Part shown: piece after piece, positions 25,499 through 34,227 of the stretch
Layout of the letters: every line of letters starts with the position of its first letter
Numbering within the stretch: position 1 is the stretch's first letter
DNA from: Bacillota bacterium
Lineage (GTDB): Bacteria; Bacillota; Clostridia; Lachnospirales; Lachnospiraceae
Length of the DNA stretch: 64,000 nucleotides
Direction of reading: 5' to 3'
Assembly: GCA_023399055.1 (NCBI GenBank)
Contig: JAEWQV010000013.1
Coordinates: 62,001-126,000 of the forward strand
Translations under genes and position numbers: made by a program
The notes under the pieces: generated by a model
Seen by the model: only the letters and a program-made list of their open reading frames with translations
Told to the model about the DNA's origin: nothing
Database searches by the model: none

Positions 25499-27266
25499 GT
25501 TCAATCTCCAATTTTCTTCTTGGTATACGAATTTCAATACAGGTATAACACTCTTGGCTTTGTATATTTAACCCATAGCTATCACCATAAATTAACTTAA
25601 TTCTTTGATTTGTATTGTTTAAGCCCATCTTTTCTCGACGAACATTCCCATGGTCGAACCCATTGTTGGTGGCGTTAACCACTTTCGATACATCAAATCC
25701 AACACCATTATCAATCACCTGAATTAGAATATCCTTCTCTTCATAAAACAGCTTTACAAACACGGTAGCTTTATCAGACATTTTTTCAACACCGTGAACA
25801 ATTGCATTTTCAACAATTGGTTCAATGATTAACCTTGGGATTTCACATTGTAAAATAGAATCCTCTTGGATATCAATCGTATAGGTCAATCGATCTTCAA
25901 ATCTTACTTTCTGTAACCACAAATAAAAATCTACATATTTTAATTCCTCTTCAATATTGATTAAGGGACGTTTATCACCATAGATTCCTGCCCTTAATAA
26001 GGTAGATAAGGAGGAAATCATCTTGTAAATGGTTTCGTCTCCTGACATTTTTGCCTTGATTTGTATCGTCAGAAGTATATTAAATAGAAAATGTGGGTTC
26101 ATCTGGTGTTGTAAAAACTTAATTTCCATTTCATTCAGTAATATTTTCGATTCATATGTAGTTCGAATCAGTGTTTTGATTTCTGTAGTCATCGAATTAA
26201 AGGTATCTACTAACTCGTCTAAGGCTGGAATATCATATTTTGCCATTTTGGTGTCATAATCATTTGCCTTTACTCGTCTCATTGCATTCGAGAAATCTTT
26301 AATGAACTTAGTTGCCCACATAGTTCCAATGAAGGCAATTACCATTAAGAATAAAGTAATAAATATGGAGATATAAATAAATGAGTTCATACCCGAAAGT
26401 GACTGCTTTACTAAATTGGATTTAGGAAGCAAATAAACAAACTTATAATCTTTATCTATATCTTTCATAATTCCAAGGTACTTAACCTGGTCATATTCGA
26501 TTTCACTTTTATTTTGAAAATCAATTTGATTAATAATGTCTGTGGAGATAGTACTCCCCAGTTGGTTGTCCGTATTTGAGGAATAAATTACACCCTCATT
26601 ATCTATTAAATATACAATTGCACCTTCATAGCTTACCAACTCCTGATACTTATCTCCAAAATAATCTTCTTTCGTTGCTCCTATAATATACAGGCTGTCA
26701 TTACTTTTAAAATCTGACTGTATCCTGACGGTAGTATAAATGGTTTGGTTATCCTTTGAGGGCGGTAACGTTAATGTATAGTCTGTTTCTGATTTAATCT
26801 GATCGTATACCTTCTTTGTGTTATTAATAATTTGCTTCGTACTAAAAGGTTTTGTATAGGTATATCCCAACAATGTACTATTTGAATAAATAGTCACGTA
26901 ATCAAACATTTCAAAATTCCATACATTATTGTTGGTTAAAATGTTTTGAATCTCTATATTTAGTTTTTGTAAATTAAGATAATAATCTTTATTAGTTGTA
27001 GAAAAATAGTTTTGGTCCTCAATCCAATAACGTATGGAGTCACTACCTGATAAGGCGAATTTGGTACTGGAAATCATACTGTTTGCCTGATTTAAATTCT
27101 CTATGGTTACATCGAGCATTAGATTAATATTCTTATAGTTGTTTTTTAATATATTGTCATATACATTGTAGGTGGCATAGGTACCGTACACACCGAAGGA
27201 TAATATTAAGATTATAACAAACATAACAATAATACGATTTCTTGCAGTGAGTACCTTTTTATGCAT
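25491..27266 (-). CDS. YesM-type sensor histidine kinase
   Basis: 591 residues. Membrane span 1 is at about 12-32, an extracytoplasmic sensing region (Cache-like) at 33-295, and span 2 at 296-318, followed by a HAMP linker, the His-kinase domain with H392 in QHQMNPHFLFN, and an HATPase domain with the N box in IEPIVENAIVHG and the G box DNGVGFD. This architecture defines sensors that detect extracellular or binding-protein-delivered oligosaccharides. It overlaps the response regulator by 8 bases. The ligand is unknown; the locus suggests an alpha-linked disaccharide. Confidence 0.92.
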   Translation of the reverse strand: MHKKVLTARNRIIVMFVIILILSFGVYGTYATYNVYDNILKNNYKNINLMLDVTIENLNQANSMISSTKFALSGSDSIRYWIEDQNYFSTTNKDYYLNLQKLNIEIQNILTNNNVWNFEMFDYVTIYSNSTLLGYTYTKPFSTKQIINNTKKVYDQIKSETDYTLTLPPSKDNQTIYTTVRIQSDFKSNDSLYIIGATKEDYFGDKYQELVSYEGAIVYLIDNEGVIYSSNTDNQLGSTISTDIINQIDFQNKSEIEYDQVKYLGIMKDIDKDYKFVYLLPKSNLVKQSLSGMNSFIYISIFITLFLMVIAFIGTMWATKFIKDFSNAMRRVKANDYDTKMAKYDIPALDELVDTFNSMTTEIKTLIRTTYESKILLNEMEIKFLQHQMNPHFLFNILLTIQIKAKMSGDETIYKMISSLSTLLRAGIYGDKRPLINIEEELKYVDFYLWLQKVRFEDRLTYTIDIQEDSILQCEIPRLIIEPIVENAIVHGVEKMSDKATVFVKLFYEEKDILIQVIDNGVGFDVSKVVNATNNGFDHGNVRREKMGLNNTNQRIKLIYGDSYGLNIQSQECYTCIEIRIPRRKLEIEHV

Positions 27267-27454
27267 TTGACCACCTTCTTCTATCTCACCAGTTTTTATC
27301 TAGATTATCTTACATAATCTAGCATTCATTTGCTTAAAAACTCTCGTTTTAGTAAGTAAAGCACATAATTTTTCTTTTTACGATGTATCTATTATTTATA
27401 TTGTACAACTTTAAGCGAGGTATCACAAGGAAAATAACCATATTTTTAACAGTG

Positions 27455-27490
27455 AAAAACGACGGTCTTAAACTCCAAACCGTCGTTTTT
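27455..27490. terminator. Strong bidirectional terminator
   Basis: Perfect 12-base arms AAAAACGACGGT / ACCGTCGTTTTT around a 12-base loop carry T-runs in both directions. It separates the kinase promoter region from the leftward TetR/zinc ribbon/VOC operon and its trailing pseudogene. Confidence 0.85.
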
Positions 27491-27536
27491 CCACTCATAT
27501 ATGGTTTTTTTCTCAAAGGTCAAAACAATAGAAACA

Positions 27537-27752
27537 TTATTTTTCTGCCTGCTCCAGGGCATTTTCCACTGCCTTTAGATATGCTTTCGAGGTAAGCGTT
27601 GCGCCACTGATGGCATCTACCTGCAACGATTGTGCTTCAATTACTCTATCAAATAGCTTTGCTTGATCTGTATTTTTTGCTCCTGGGTCCGAAGAATTCA
27701 AAGATTCAATAGCCGTAACTTTGCCTGAGATAATTTTACTCTCAACACCTCT
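27537..27752 (-). pseudogene. Remnant of an FMN-binding domain protein
   Basis: Reading leftward from 27752, an open frame of about 71 codons with no usable start encodes GKVTAIESLNSSDPGAKNTD, later QVDAISGATLTSKAYLKAVE, and a stop. The SGAT(L/T)TS motif, whose threonine carries covalent or bound FMN, and its surroundings are typical of the FMN_bind domain of NqrC/RnfG-like and related proteins. The N-terminal half and any signal peptide are missing; the upstream DNA is the VOC gene, whose stop lies 9 bases away. It reads as a truncated relic, though in-frame coding remains intact. Confidence 0.65.
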
Positions 27753-27760
27753 TCATTTAT

Positions 27761-28117
27761 TCAGAAGACTTCCTTCGTATAATCAGTAATACCCAATCGA
27801 TTTCCAAAAGGGTCTTCAAACTCTGCGGCTAATCCGGTTCTAATTTCAAAGGGCTCTGACAGAAAAACCACACCTCTGTCTTTTAACTTTTGGTACTCCT
27901 GCAACACATTCTCCACTGTAAACCAAATAGTGGGTTTTGCATCAACAAACTTAGATACATCCTTTAAGATAATAGCTGGTTCTTCCTCCCCAACGTTATA
28001 TGCCACCATACCATGAACTGAAAAATCAAACTTCAGTTCTAATCCCAAAGTATTATTGTAATATTTTTTTGCTTCATCCAGGTTATCGATAGGAAGAAAA
28101 TAGTTATCATATTTCAT
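27761..28117 (-). CDS. VOC family protein (glyoxalase/bleomycin resistance fold)
   Basis: About 118 residues forming two babbb half-modules, with FLPIDNLDEAKKYYNNTLGL at the start and VVFLSEPFEIRTGLAAEFED, then PFGNRLGITDY, at the end. Metal-ligand positions are partly degenerate, so the reaction is unknown. The ATG at 28117 has GAGGTGA 6 bases upstream; a GTG three codons earlier is less likely. It follows a TetR regulator and a zinc-ribbon protein in an operon with gaps of 10 bases or less. Confidence 0.82.
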   Translation of the reverse strand: MKYDNYFLPIDNLDEAKKYYNNTLGLELKFDFSVHGMVAYNVGEEEPAIILKDVSKFVDAKPTIWFTVENVLQEYQKLKDRGVVFLSEPFEIRTGLAAEFEDPFGNRLGITDYTKEVF

Positions 28118-28127
28118 ACTTCTCACC

Positions 28128-28370
28128 TCAATTATTTTTTTTCCATGCAGGAAGCTTTGCCATCATTGCTTCAGCCGCTTTTCTTGCAACTTCATTTTCG
28201 AGACCTTGGGTTTTAATAATAAAACCAGTCAAGTTGATAAGCTTCTCCTCATAGGATTGCATTGTGCCGTCTGGTCGTGCACAGTATTTACAGTAATCCT
28301 TACTTTCATCATCTAATGCAAAATCCGATTTTATCTTCATTGGCATTCCACAAGCAATGCACATCTTCAT
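28128..28370 (-). CDS. Small zinc-ribbon protein
   Basis: 80 residues. CIACGMPM (4-11) and DYCKYCARPDG (25-35) give two CxxC pairs of a putative zinc ribbon that is often found as a stand-alone protein or as a tail on transcriptional regulators in Firmicutes. The C-terminal half is helical with a basic end (PAWKKNN). It overlaps the TetR gene upstream by 4 bases and is 10 bases from the VOC gene start, so all three are co-expressed. Function is unknown. Confidence 0.8.
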   Translation of the reverse strand: MKMCIACGMPMKIKSDFALDDESKDYCKYCARPDGTMQSYEEKLINLTGFIIKTQGLENEVARKAAEAMMAKLPAWKKNN

Positions 28371-28966
28371 CTCCCTTCACCCCCTTCTAAAGAAATTAAG
28401 TTCATAAAATGATTTATTAATTCACTTGCATAGCGTGTAATTACTTTTTCCTTTGGTGCAAATAACTCTTTATTTATTAAATAGTAATGAATTAATCCAA
28501 TCCAGGTATTAAAAAATAAATGTAATGGCATTTTCTTGAGCTTTGCTTCTATCATTTCTCGTTCAGCTACTTGAGTGATATGAAAGGATAATGTTGATTG
28601 CATCCCTATTAAAGTATAATTCACCTTAGAATCTAACATGGGCACTTCGGTAATTAACCTGATATATAAATCTTCAAATTCACCAATAACTTGTAGATGT
28701 ACCTGAAGTACTTTTTTTAACCCACAGTGTAAATCGATTAATTCTTGTAATCGCATTATAACCGTAGCACCAAACTTTGAAATAACCTCATCAATTAAAC
28801 ATTCTTTTGTTGGAAAGTGTGCAAATATTAATCCGTGAGATACCTGCGACTCTTTTGCTACTTCAGCTGTGGTTGTCGCTGTGATTCCATTCCTACCATA
28901 CAATACAAGTGCAGCCTCTATAATACTTTCTCTCGTTTTCTTTTTTTGTTGTTGCCTTTTACTCAT
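28367..28966 (-). CDS. TetR family transcriptional regulator
   Basis: 199 residues. The N-terminal domain TRESIIEAALVLYGRNGITA, followed by TTTAEVAKESQVSHGLIFAH and FPTKECL, is a standard TetR helix-turn-helix. The ligand domain is all-helical and specific to the protein. It heads the operon with the zinc ribbon and VOC genes. An inverted repeat (28984-29001) sits immediately downstream of the -10 box of its own promoter, so autorepression is very likely. The inducer is unknown. Confidence 0.88.
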   Translation of the reverse strand: MSKRQQQKKKTRESIIEAALVLYGRNGITATTTAEVAKESQVSHGLIFAHFPTKECLIDEVISKFGATVIMRLQELIDLHCGLKKVLQVHLQVIGEFEDLYIRLITEVPMLDSKVNYTLIGMQSTLSFHITQVAEREMIEAKLKKMPLHLFFNTWIGLIHYYLINKELFAPKEKVITRYASELINHFMNLISLEGGEGR

Positions 28967-28983
28967 TCGATGACTCCTTACTC

Positions 28984-29031
28984 ATTGAGTTGTTACTCAA
29001 TAATATTAGTACTATTATAAGATTTTGTCAA
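28984..29031 (-). promoter_or_regulatory. Promoter and operator of the TetR operon
   Basis: On the minus strand, TTGACA (29026-29031), a 17-base spacer and TAATAT (29003-29008) form a strong promoter. The inverted repeat ATTGAGT / ACTCAAT (28984-28990 and 28995-29001, 4-base spacer) covers the predicted transcription start, as expected for TetR autorepression. Confidence 0.78.
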
Positions 29032-29307
29032 TGCTATAATTTACCTTTAATGTTTAAATCAACAAAAGAACATTTGAGTGATACTTCATTTAACAATAAA
29101 AAAAGCAAGGTAAGCTTATGAACCGTCCCCCAAGACCAAAAATTCTAAAACTGGGAGGTCGGTTCATTTCGCTATCCTTACACTTTTCAATTCTTGTATC
29201 TGAAATCAATAGCTGTATATACCCTACTACAACCAATCCGTACTGAATGTTCTTCCACTATTAATGTACATTACATGTTTTGATGACTGGCTTTATAATG
29301 GTATTAA
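29032..29307. other. Intergenic region with a GAACCGTCCCC-type hairpin
   Basis: About 275 bases between the TetR promoter and the carboxypeptidase gene end contain no gene. A hairpin at 29118-29166 has arms ATGAACCG-TCCCCC and GGGAGG-TCGGTTCAT around a 20-base loop. Sequences of the GAACCGTCCC type recur in many Firmicutes genomes as short palindromic repeats; that link is from memory. It may be a REP-like element or serve as a terminator. Confidence 0.5.
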
Positions 29308-30732
29308 TTAACTTGCTTCTTTTAATTCATCTATTTCCTCATTTCCTTCTAAATCCTCAACTTCCTCATTTTCTTCGTTTTCATTTAAATCCTCTTCCAT
29401 TCGAGTGTTAATATAATCTTTTAATTTTACCGCTATCAAAATCATATCTTCCTTTGTGATATACCTATTAATGTTATCTTCATATTTAACGGGTAAAAGC
29501 TTTGCATTGAACAACGCTATAAGTTTAGCAACTTCCTCCTGCTCCAAGTTAGCAAAAGCCTCTATCTGATCCATTGAATTTTTTATTTCTGCCTCCGATA
29601 CTTTTGTCGGATAGATTTGATGAAAGATATTTGCAAATGTATGTACCGTGATATATTCCTTCTTCTTTATCGCCTTTAGCGTCGTGTCACATATTTGATT
29701 AATAGTGTCAACAAAAATACCCTGTTTTACCTTCTGGGTGGGATGAAATTCACCACTTTCAGACATTGGCAATACCCCTGCTGTACTAAGCTGCATAATT
29801 GCACTTTCTGAATCACGATATCGTACATCATAATAACTTAGGCTTAATGATATCTTCTTCGTATCCTGACACTGAAAGGTATAATCCAGCAGTTTTCTAG
29901 TATCCTCATAAGTACTATCACGAGACTTATTTCCGAAAAATGCACATATTAACTCATGTCCCTGTTGGTCTCTAGCTGTTGAGACTAATACAAACCCTGC
30001 TGCATTTGTTGAACCAGTTTTCGTTCCGATAATTGTATATCGATCTGTACTATAAGTAATTTTCGAGTAAAACTGATTCGTATTGTTAAGTAACCCCCTA
30101 TCTGAAAACGTGTAAGTTTTTTTAGATACGATATTGCGGATTTCCTTCATTGACATTGCATATCTAGCTAATTCAGCAATATCTACAGCTGTGGAATATG
30201 TTTTATTATAATCATCTCCAATGTCTAAACCTATGGTATTATCAAAAGATGTGTTAGCAAGTCCAAGTTGTCCCGCTCGCTTATTCATTTGCTTAATAAA
30301 GTCTTTTATACTTCCCTTAGTGGCAACTGCCAACGTTTCCGCTGCATCCGCCGCTGATGCTATCAACAACAAATTCAGCAACTGTTCCACAGAATATGTA
30401 TTACCTGCTTTCAGTCCTATCTTTGCTACTCCTCCTGGAATATTATTTAATACGGAGGATTTAACTTTAATTTTATTAGATAACTGTTGATTTTCCATAA
30501 CTACAATTGCTGTCATAAGCTTTACTGTACTTGCAGGATATATTCTCTTATTCCCGTTCTCTGAAAATAATATTTCACCCGAATTTGCATCCATCACCAC
30601 ATAGGCATGAGCACTTACTTTAGGGGGCTGGACTTTTGCCTCAACTATCTGCGCTTTGTTAAATACACTAAAAACTAAAATTAAACATAAAGTAATCCAT
30701 ATAACCTTATAATTTTTTTTAAATTCCCCCAT
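29308..30732 (-). CDS. D-alanyl-D-alanine carboxypeptidase family protein (PBP5/DacF-like) with altered SxN motif
   Basis: About 474 residues. A signal peptide or N-terminal anchor spans residues 1-32. The peptidase S11 domain has the nucleophile S68 and K71 in YPASTVKLM and the KTG triad at 238-240 (GTKTGSTNAAG). The second motif, normally SxN (SANDAA), reads S126-A127-A128 in IASAADAAETL, so the asparagine is missing. The C-terminal ~180 residues are unlike the usual PBP5 domain and end in an acidic tail rich in E, N and D. AAGGAG 6 bases before 30732 fixes the start. It may be a weakened or repurposed cell-wall enzyme. Confidence 0.85.
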   Translation of the reverse strand: MGEFKKNYKVIWITLCLILVFSVFNKAQIVEAKVQPPKVSAHAYVVMDANSGEILFSENGNKRIYPASTVKLMTAIVVMENQQLSNKIKVKSSVLNNIPGGVAKIGLKAGNTYSVEQLLNLLLIASAADAAETLAVATKGSIKDFIKQMNKRAGQLGLANTSFDNTIGLDIGDDYNKTYSTAVDIAELARYAMSMKEIRNIVSKKTYTFSDRGLLNNTNQFYSKITYSTDRYTIIGTKTGSTNAAGFVLVSTARDQQGHELICAFFGNKSRDSTYEDTRKLLDYTFQCQDTKKISLSLSYYDVRYRDSESAIMQLSTAGVLPMSESGEFHPTQKVKQGIFVDTINQICDTTLKAIKKKEYITVHTFANIFHQIYPTKVSEAEIKNSMDQIEAFANLEQEEVAKLIALFNAKLLPVKYEDNINRYITKEDMILIAVKLKDYINTRMEEDLNENEENEEVEDLEGNEEIDELKEAS

Positions 30733-30931
30733 TTTTATCTCCTTAAATTTCTGTGATAACAAATCTAATAACTTTCGAATAAGCAATTATTTCATCCGCA
30801 TTACAACATATATTACCAATTATAGACTGCGTATAGTAGATTTTCAATTTAAGAAATTGAAATTAATTACCAAGGGTAAGTATTTATATATACTTGTATA
30901 TATTTGTATATATACTTTTTGAATTATTTCA
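30733..30931. promoter_or_regulatory. Upstream region of the carboxypeptidase gene with a palindrome
   Basis: This AT-rich gap contains a perfect inverted repeat TTTCAATTT / AAATTGAAA (30842-30850 and 30854-30862, 3-base spacer) and a run of TATATA-type alternation at 30886-30916. It may be an operator or the terminator of the serine hydrolase gene. No coding sequence is seen. Confidence 0.4.
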
Positions 30932-31912
30932 CTAATCACAATTTTCAAATACTGGCTCAATATATTCTTTAATAAGCTTTATGCTATCCGCTGAATGGGT
31001 TGTATAAAACGATGCAATCGCAATTACAATTCTCTTTTTTATGTTGATATAGATTACATTCCCTCCATCTCCCATAGCAGCAAAGGTATGTTCTTTAGCA
31101 TCCATAATCCACCAAAGATAACCATACGATAGCTTGTGTTGATTATCTCTGCTTTGTTCCTTTGTACTTTCTTCAATCCACTTCGCCGGAACTATTTGCT
31201 TTCCCTCCCAGGTTCCTCTTTCAACATATAATTGACCTAACTTTGCCATATCCATAGTTGTAAGCGAAAGTCCCCAACCTGCTGCATTTACGCCAGACCG
31301 GTCAGATACCCATCCCCTTGTATTTTTCTCTTTATACCAAGCAAGTTGTTCCTCCTTATTATGAAAAACCACATTGCCATCAACCTGAATACCCAAGGGT
31401 GCAAATAGATATTCAGTTGCAAAGTCTAGTACGGTTTGACCCGTTGTTTTTACAAGAATACCTGACAAAATATCCGGACCGATAAGCGGTGCATATCTAA
31501 ACTCTCCTATTGTTCCTTTCCCTCCTAATAAATCAAGCGCAAAATTTACACGGTTATCACTTGTAAAATATTCCGTATAGGAATCTGACTTATATTTATA
31601 TGGAGCTGTCATTGTTAGCAGATCCTTAAGGGTAACCTGCTGTATTGTCTTTTCTCCTTTTTTCACAAGGTAGTCAGGGAAAAACTCTAATACTTTCTGG
31701 TGGATGCTATTAATATAACCCTTGTCTATGGCAATACCAATCAATATAGAAACAATACTTTTTGTTACCGAAAAGATATGGTTCGAGTTTTGTGCTGTAC
31801 ATTCTTTATAATAGCTTTCATATAATGTTTTTCCATTCTTTAATACAACGATACCACCAATATTGCTGTAGCTTTTGTTTATGGTCTTTTCCATCTGTGT
31901 CTTTAATGTCAC
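30932..31912 (-). CDS. Beta-lactamase-fold serine hydrolase (class C-like)
   Basis: 326 residues, no signal peptide. The nucleophile motif is S48-V-T-K51 (IFSVTKSIVSILIG), typical of class C beta-lactamase/esterase-like proteins. The second motif, usually YxN, appears as FRYAPLIGP, where proline stands for asparagine. The third is AAMGDGGNVIY near residue 290. It more likely acts on a peptide or ester than as a true beta-lactamase. The start is GTG at 31912, sharing one base with the stop of the UvrA-like gene; GGAGG lies 8 bases upstream. It forms an operon with the UvrA paralogue and an AraC/GyrI regulator. Confidence 0.82.
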   Translation of the reverse strand: MTLKTQMEKTINKSYSNIGGIVVLKNGKTLYESYYKECTAQNSNHIFSVTKSIVSILIGIAIDKGYINSIHQKVLEFFPDYLVKKGEKTIQQVTLKDLLTMTAPYKYKSDSYTEYFTSDNRVNFALDLLGGKGTIGEFRYAPLIGPDILSGILVKTTGQTVLDFATEYLFAPLGIQVDGNVVFHNKEEQLAWYKEKNTRGWVSDRSGVNAAGWGLSLTTMDMAKLGQLYVERGTWEGKQIVPAKWIEESTKEQSRDNQHKLSYGYLWWIMDAKEHTFAAMGDGGNVIYINIKKRIVIAIASFYTTHSADSIKLIKEYIEPVFENCD

Positions 31913-34197
31913 TATAGATACCTCCCTGTCTTGGAATTGGGATTGTAGCGTAATTGGTTCGGTGTTCCTTTTGCAATAATTTCGCCACCCATGTCCCCAC
32001 CTTCCGGGCCAAGTTCAATAATATAATCACAGCTCTTTAAGACCTCTACATTGTGTTCAACAACAATTACCGAATTACCACTAGCAACCAACTGGTCTAA
32101 TAGTTTTAGTAACAAAGCCGTATCAAAGAGGCTAAGTCCGCAAGTCGGTTCATCCAACACATAAAGAATATTTCCCTTTAACTGTCGTCCCAGTTCTTTG
32201 GCCAGCTTTACCCTTTGCGCCTCTCCACCACTTAGAGATGAGGTCGGCTGCCCAAGGGTTAAATACCCCATTCCCATCTGCTCTAGGATATGCAGTGGCT
32301 TCACGATGTTATACTCATCAGCATAGAACAAAATAGCCTGTGCAATACTCAGCTCTAATATATCTGCAATATTTTTTCCATTATAGTCAATGGAAAGACT
32401 TTCTTCATTAAATCGCTTGCCCTTACAAGTCTTACAAAGCTTATCTACAGAAAAGTTAGTGGTTAGAAAAATCCTTTCATATCCACTGCCACCACAATCC
32501 TGACAAGCCCCTTTCGAATGGAACGAAAAATGTCCAGCACTCATATTTCTTGCTTTTGCTTCCGGCTGTTCTGCAAAAAGTTCCCGTATTTTATCCCATA
32601 TTCCTATATAAGAGGCCGGAGTAGAATAGGAACTTCTTCCGATTGGCTCCTGTGATATCTTAACAACACCACTAATTCGTTCTATTCCCGTTATTCCGCT
32701 TGTTTGACCATATTTGCAGGCACTGGTAAGGCGTTTTAGAAGCGTCTCCTCTATTAGGGAACTCTTACCACTTCCAGATAAACCGGCAATACCAATCATT
32801 GCATGAAGCGGGAATTCTACGGTTAAGTCCTTTAAATGGTGCGTATTGGCATGCTCCAAGATAAGACAGTCATTCTTAGAAAGTGTAAACTTTCGATCCG
32901 CCCTAGTTGGCATCCTACCTTTGTCGAATAGATACTGGCTAAGCAGAGTATCCGCTTTCTCGTATCCTAAATAATCACCTTGATAGACCACTGTGCCGCC
33001 TTCAATACCTGCCTTCGGTCCAATCTCAATAATATGATCTGCATGACGAATCAACTCTTTCTCATGCTCAACAACAAGCACTGTATTACCAAGGTCTCTT
33101 AATTCCTTTACTGCCTTAATCATACTATCCTTTTCTGTGGGATGTAACCCTGCCATCGGTTCATCAAAGATATAAATCAGGGAATTTAATTTAGATTCCA
33201 GATGAAGCTGGAGTAAAATTCGCTGTAACTCTCCACCACTTAAGGATGATATCTCACGGTATAACGTCAGATGCCCTAATCGAAACCGGATCAGATGCTT
33301 TAATTTCTCCTTCATCTTCTTTACTGCATTCTTGCCAAACTGTGTCATTCCTTCCTTAGGTATTTCACTTAAGAAATCAAGAAGGTTGGAGATTGTTAGC
33401 TGTCCCAGCTCACCAAGCTGCTTCCCGCTAAGCAATACTTTTCTTGCTTCCTCTCCAATCCGGTCACCTTGACAGACAAGACAGGTCGTCTTCGCGTAAA
33501 TTTCTTCTACATCCTCACCTTTTTCATATGCATTTCTTAGTATTCGTTCTAGACAGTAGCTTTGCTTGCCATTGTCATATGTACCATATACTACTAATTC
33601 TCGAATCTCTTCTGGGAGTTCCCAAAAGGGTGTCCCAAAATGTACGCCGTATTTCTTCTTAAGGAGCTGTAGAAAACCAGCTGTTACCTTTAAATTCTCA
33701 TAGACCTCGAATAATGTTGTTGTTTTATTGGGGATTAATTTTTTTAGATTAATATCATAAAAAGAACCTCTGCCCTGGCAGCTAATACACATACCATCAG
33801 CGGTTGTATAAAGATAGTAGTTTGGAGAAAGATGTTCCGTATGCTTTTCCAAAGATCTTCCATCACTGGCATAAGTAAGAGCCAGTAGGTTTAAAAGCCC
33901 TGTCTTGGAACCGACTGTAGACCGGGGGTTACTCTGCCTTATTGTATTCTGGCGTACCGCTACTGTTGGACCAATGCCTTCCATTGAATCAAACCGATCC
34001 TCGTTGTCGAGTCCGTTCAGAATACCAATGGAACTTAAATACTGATTCTTACCTTCTTCAAACAGGATGTCAAACGCAAGACTGGATTTACCAGAACCAC
34101 TGATACCTGTAATAACCACCAGTTGCCGTTTAGGTATTGATAAGTTAATATTTTTCAGATTATGAATTCGTGCCCCACTAATTTTAATTTCTTCCAT
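31912..34197 (-). CDS. Compact UvrA paralogue (excinuclease ABC subunit A-like ATPase)
   Basis: 761 residues, about 180 shorter than canonical UvrA. Two ABC modules are present: Walker A TGISGSGKSSL (30-40) and AGLSGSGKSSL, and signatures SSLSGGELQR and SSLSGGEAQR. Zinc-type CxxC pairs (CISCQGRG, CLVCQGDR, CQDCGGSG, CKTCKGKR) are kept. The region between the first Walker A and the first zinc module is short, so the UvrB-binding domain is probably absent, as in UvrA2/UvrA-like resistance proteins. It starts 31 bases after an AraC/GyrI gene and overlaps the serine hydrolase by one base. A role in tolerance to a DNA-binding drug is inferred. Confidence 0.88.
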   Translation of the reverse strand: MEEIKISGARIHNLKNINLSIPKRQLVVITGISGSGKSSLAFDILFEEGKNQYLSSIGILNGLDNEDRFDSMEGIGPTVAVRQNTIRQSNPRSTVGSKTGLLNLLALTYASDGRSLEKHTEHLSPNYYLYTTADGMCISCQGRGSFYDINLKKLIPNKTTTLFEVYENLKVTAGFLQLLKKKYGVHFGTPFWELPEEIRELVVYGTYDNGKQSYCLERILRNAYEKGEDVEEIYAKTTCLVCQGDRIGEEARKVLLSGKQLGELGQLTISNLLDFLSEIPKEGMTQFGKNAVKKMKEKLKHLIRFRLGHLTLYREISSLSGGELQRILLQLHLESKLNSLIYIFDEPMAGLHPTEKDSMIKAVKELRDLGNTVLVVEHEKELIRHADHIIEIGPKAGIEGGTVVYQGDYLGYEKADTLLSQYLFDKGRMPTRADRKFTLSKNDCLILEHANTHHLKDLTVEFPLHAMIGIAGLSGSGKSSLIEETLLKRLTSACKYGQTSGITGIERISGVVKISQEPIGRSSYSTPASYIGIWDKIRELFAEQPEAKARNMSAGHFSFHSKGACQDCGGSGYERIFLTTNFSVDKLCKTCKGKRFNEESLSIDYNGKNIADILELSIAQAILFYADEYNIVKPLHILEQMGMGYLTLGQPTSSLSGGEAQRVKLAKELGRQLKGNILYVLDEPTCGLSLFDTALLLKLLDQLVASGNSVIVVEHNVEVLKSCDYIIELGPEGGDMGGEIIAKGTPNQLRYNPNSKTGRYL

Positions 34198-34227
34198 ATG
34201 CTTACCTCTGAATTGATTTTCAGCATA

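Noticed and set aside
27383..27595. Plus-strand frame between the kinase promoter and the FMN-binding relic
   Set aside because: It spans a strong terminator hairpin and is antisense to the FMN-binding fragment; no start signal.
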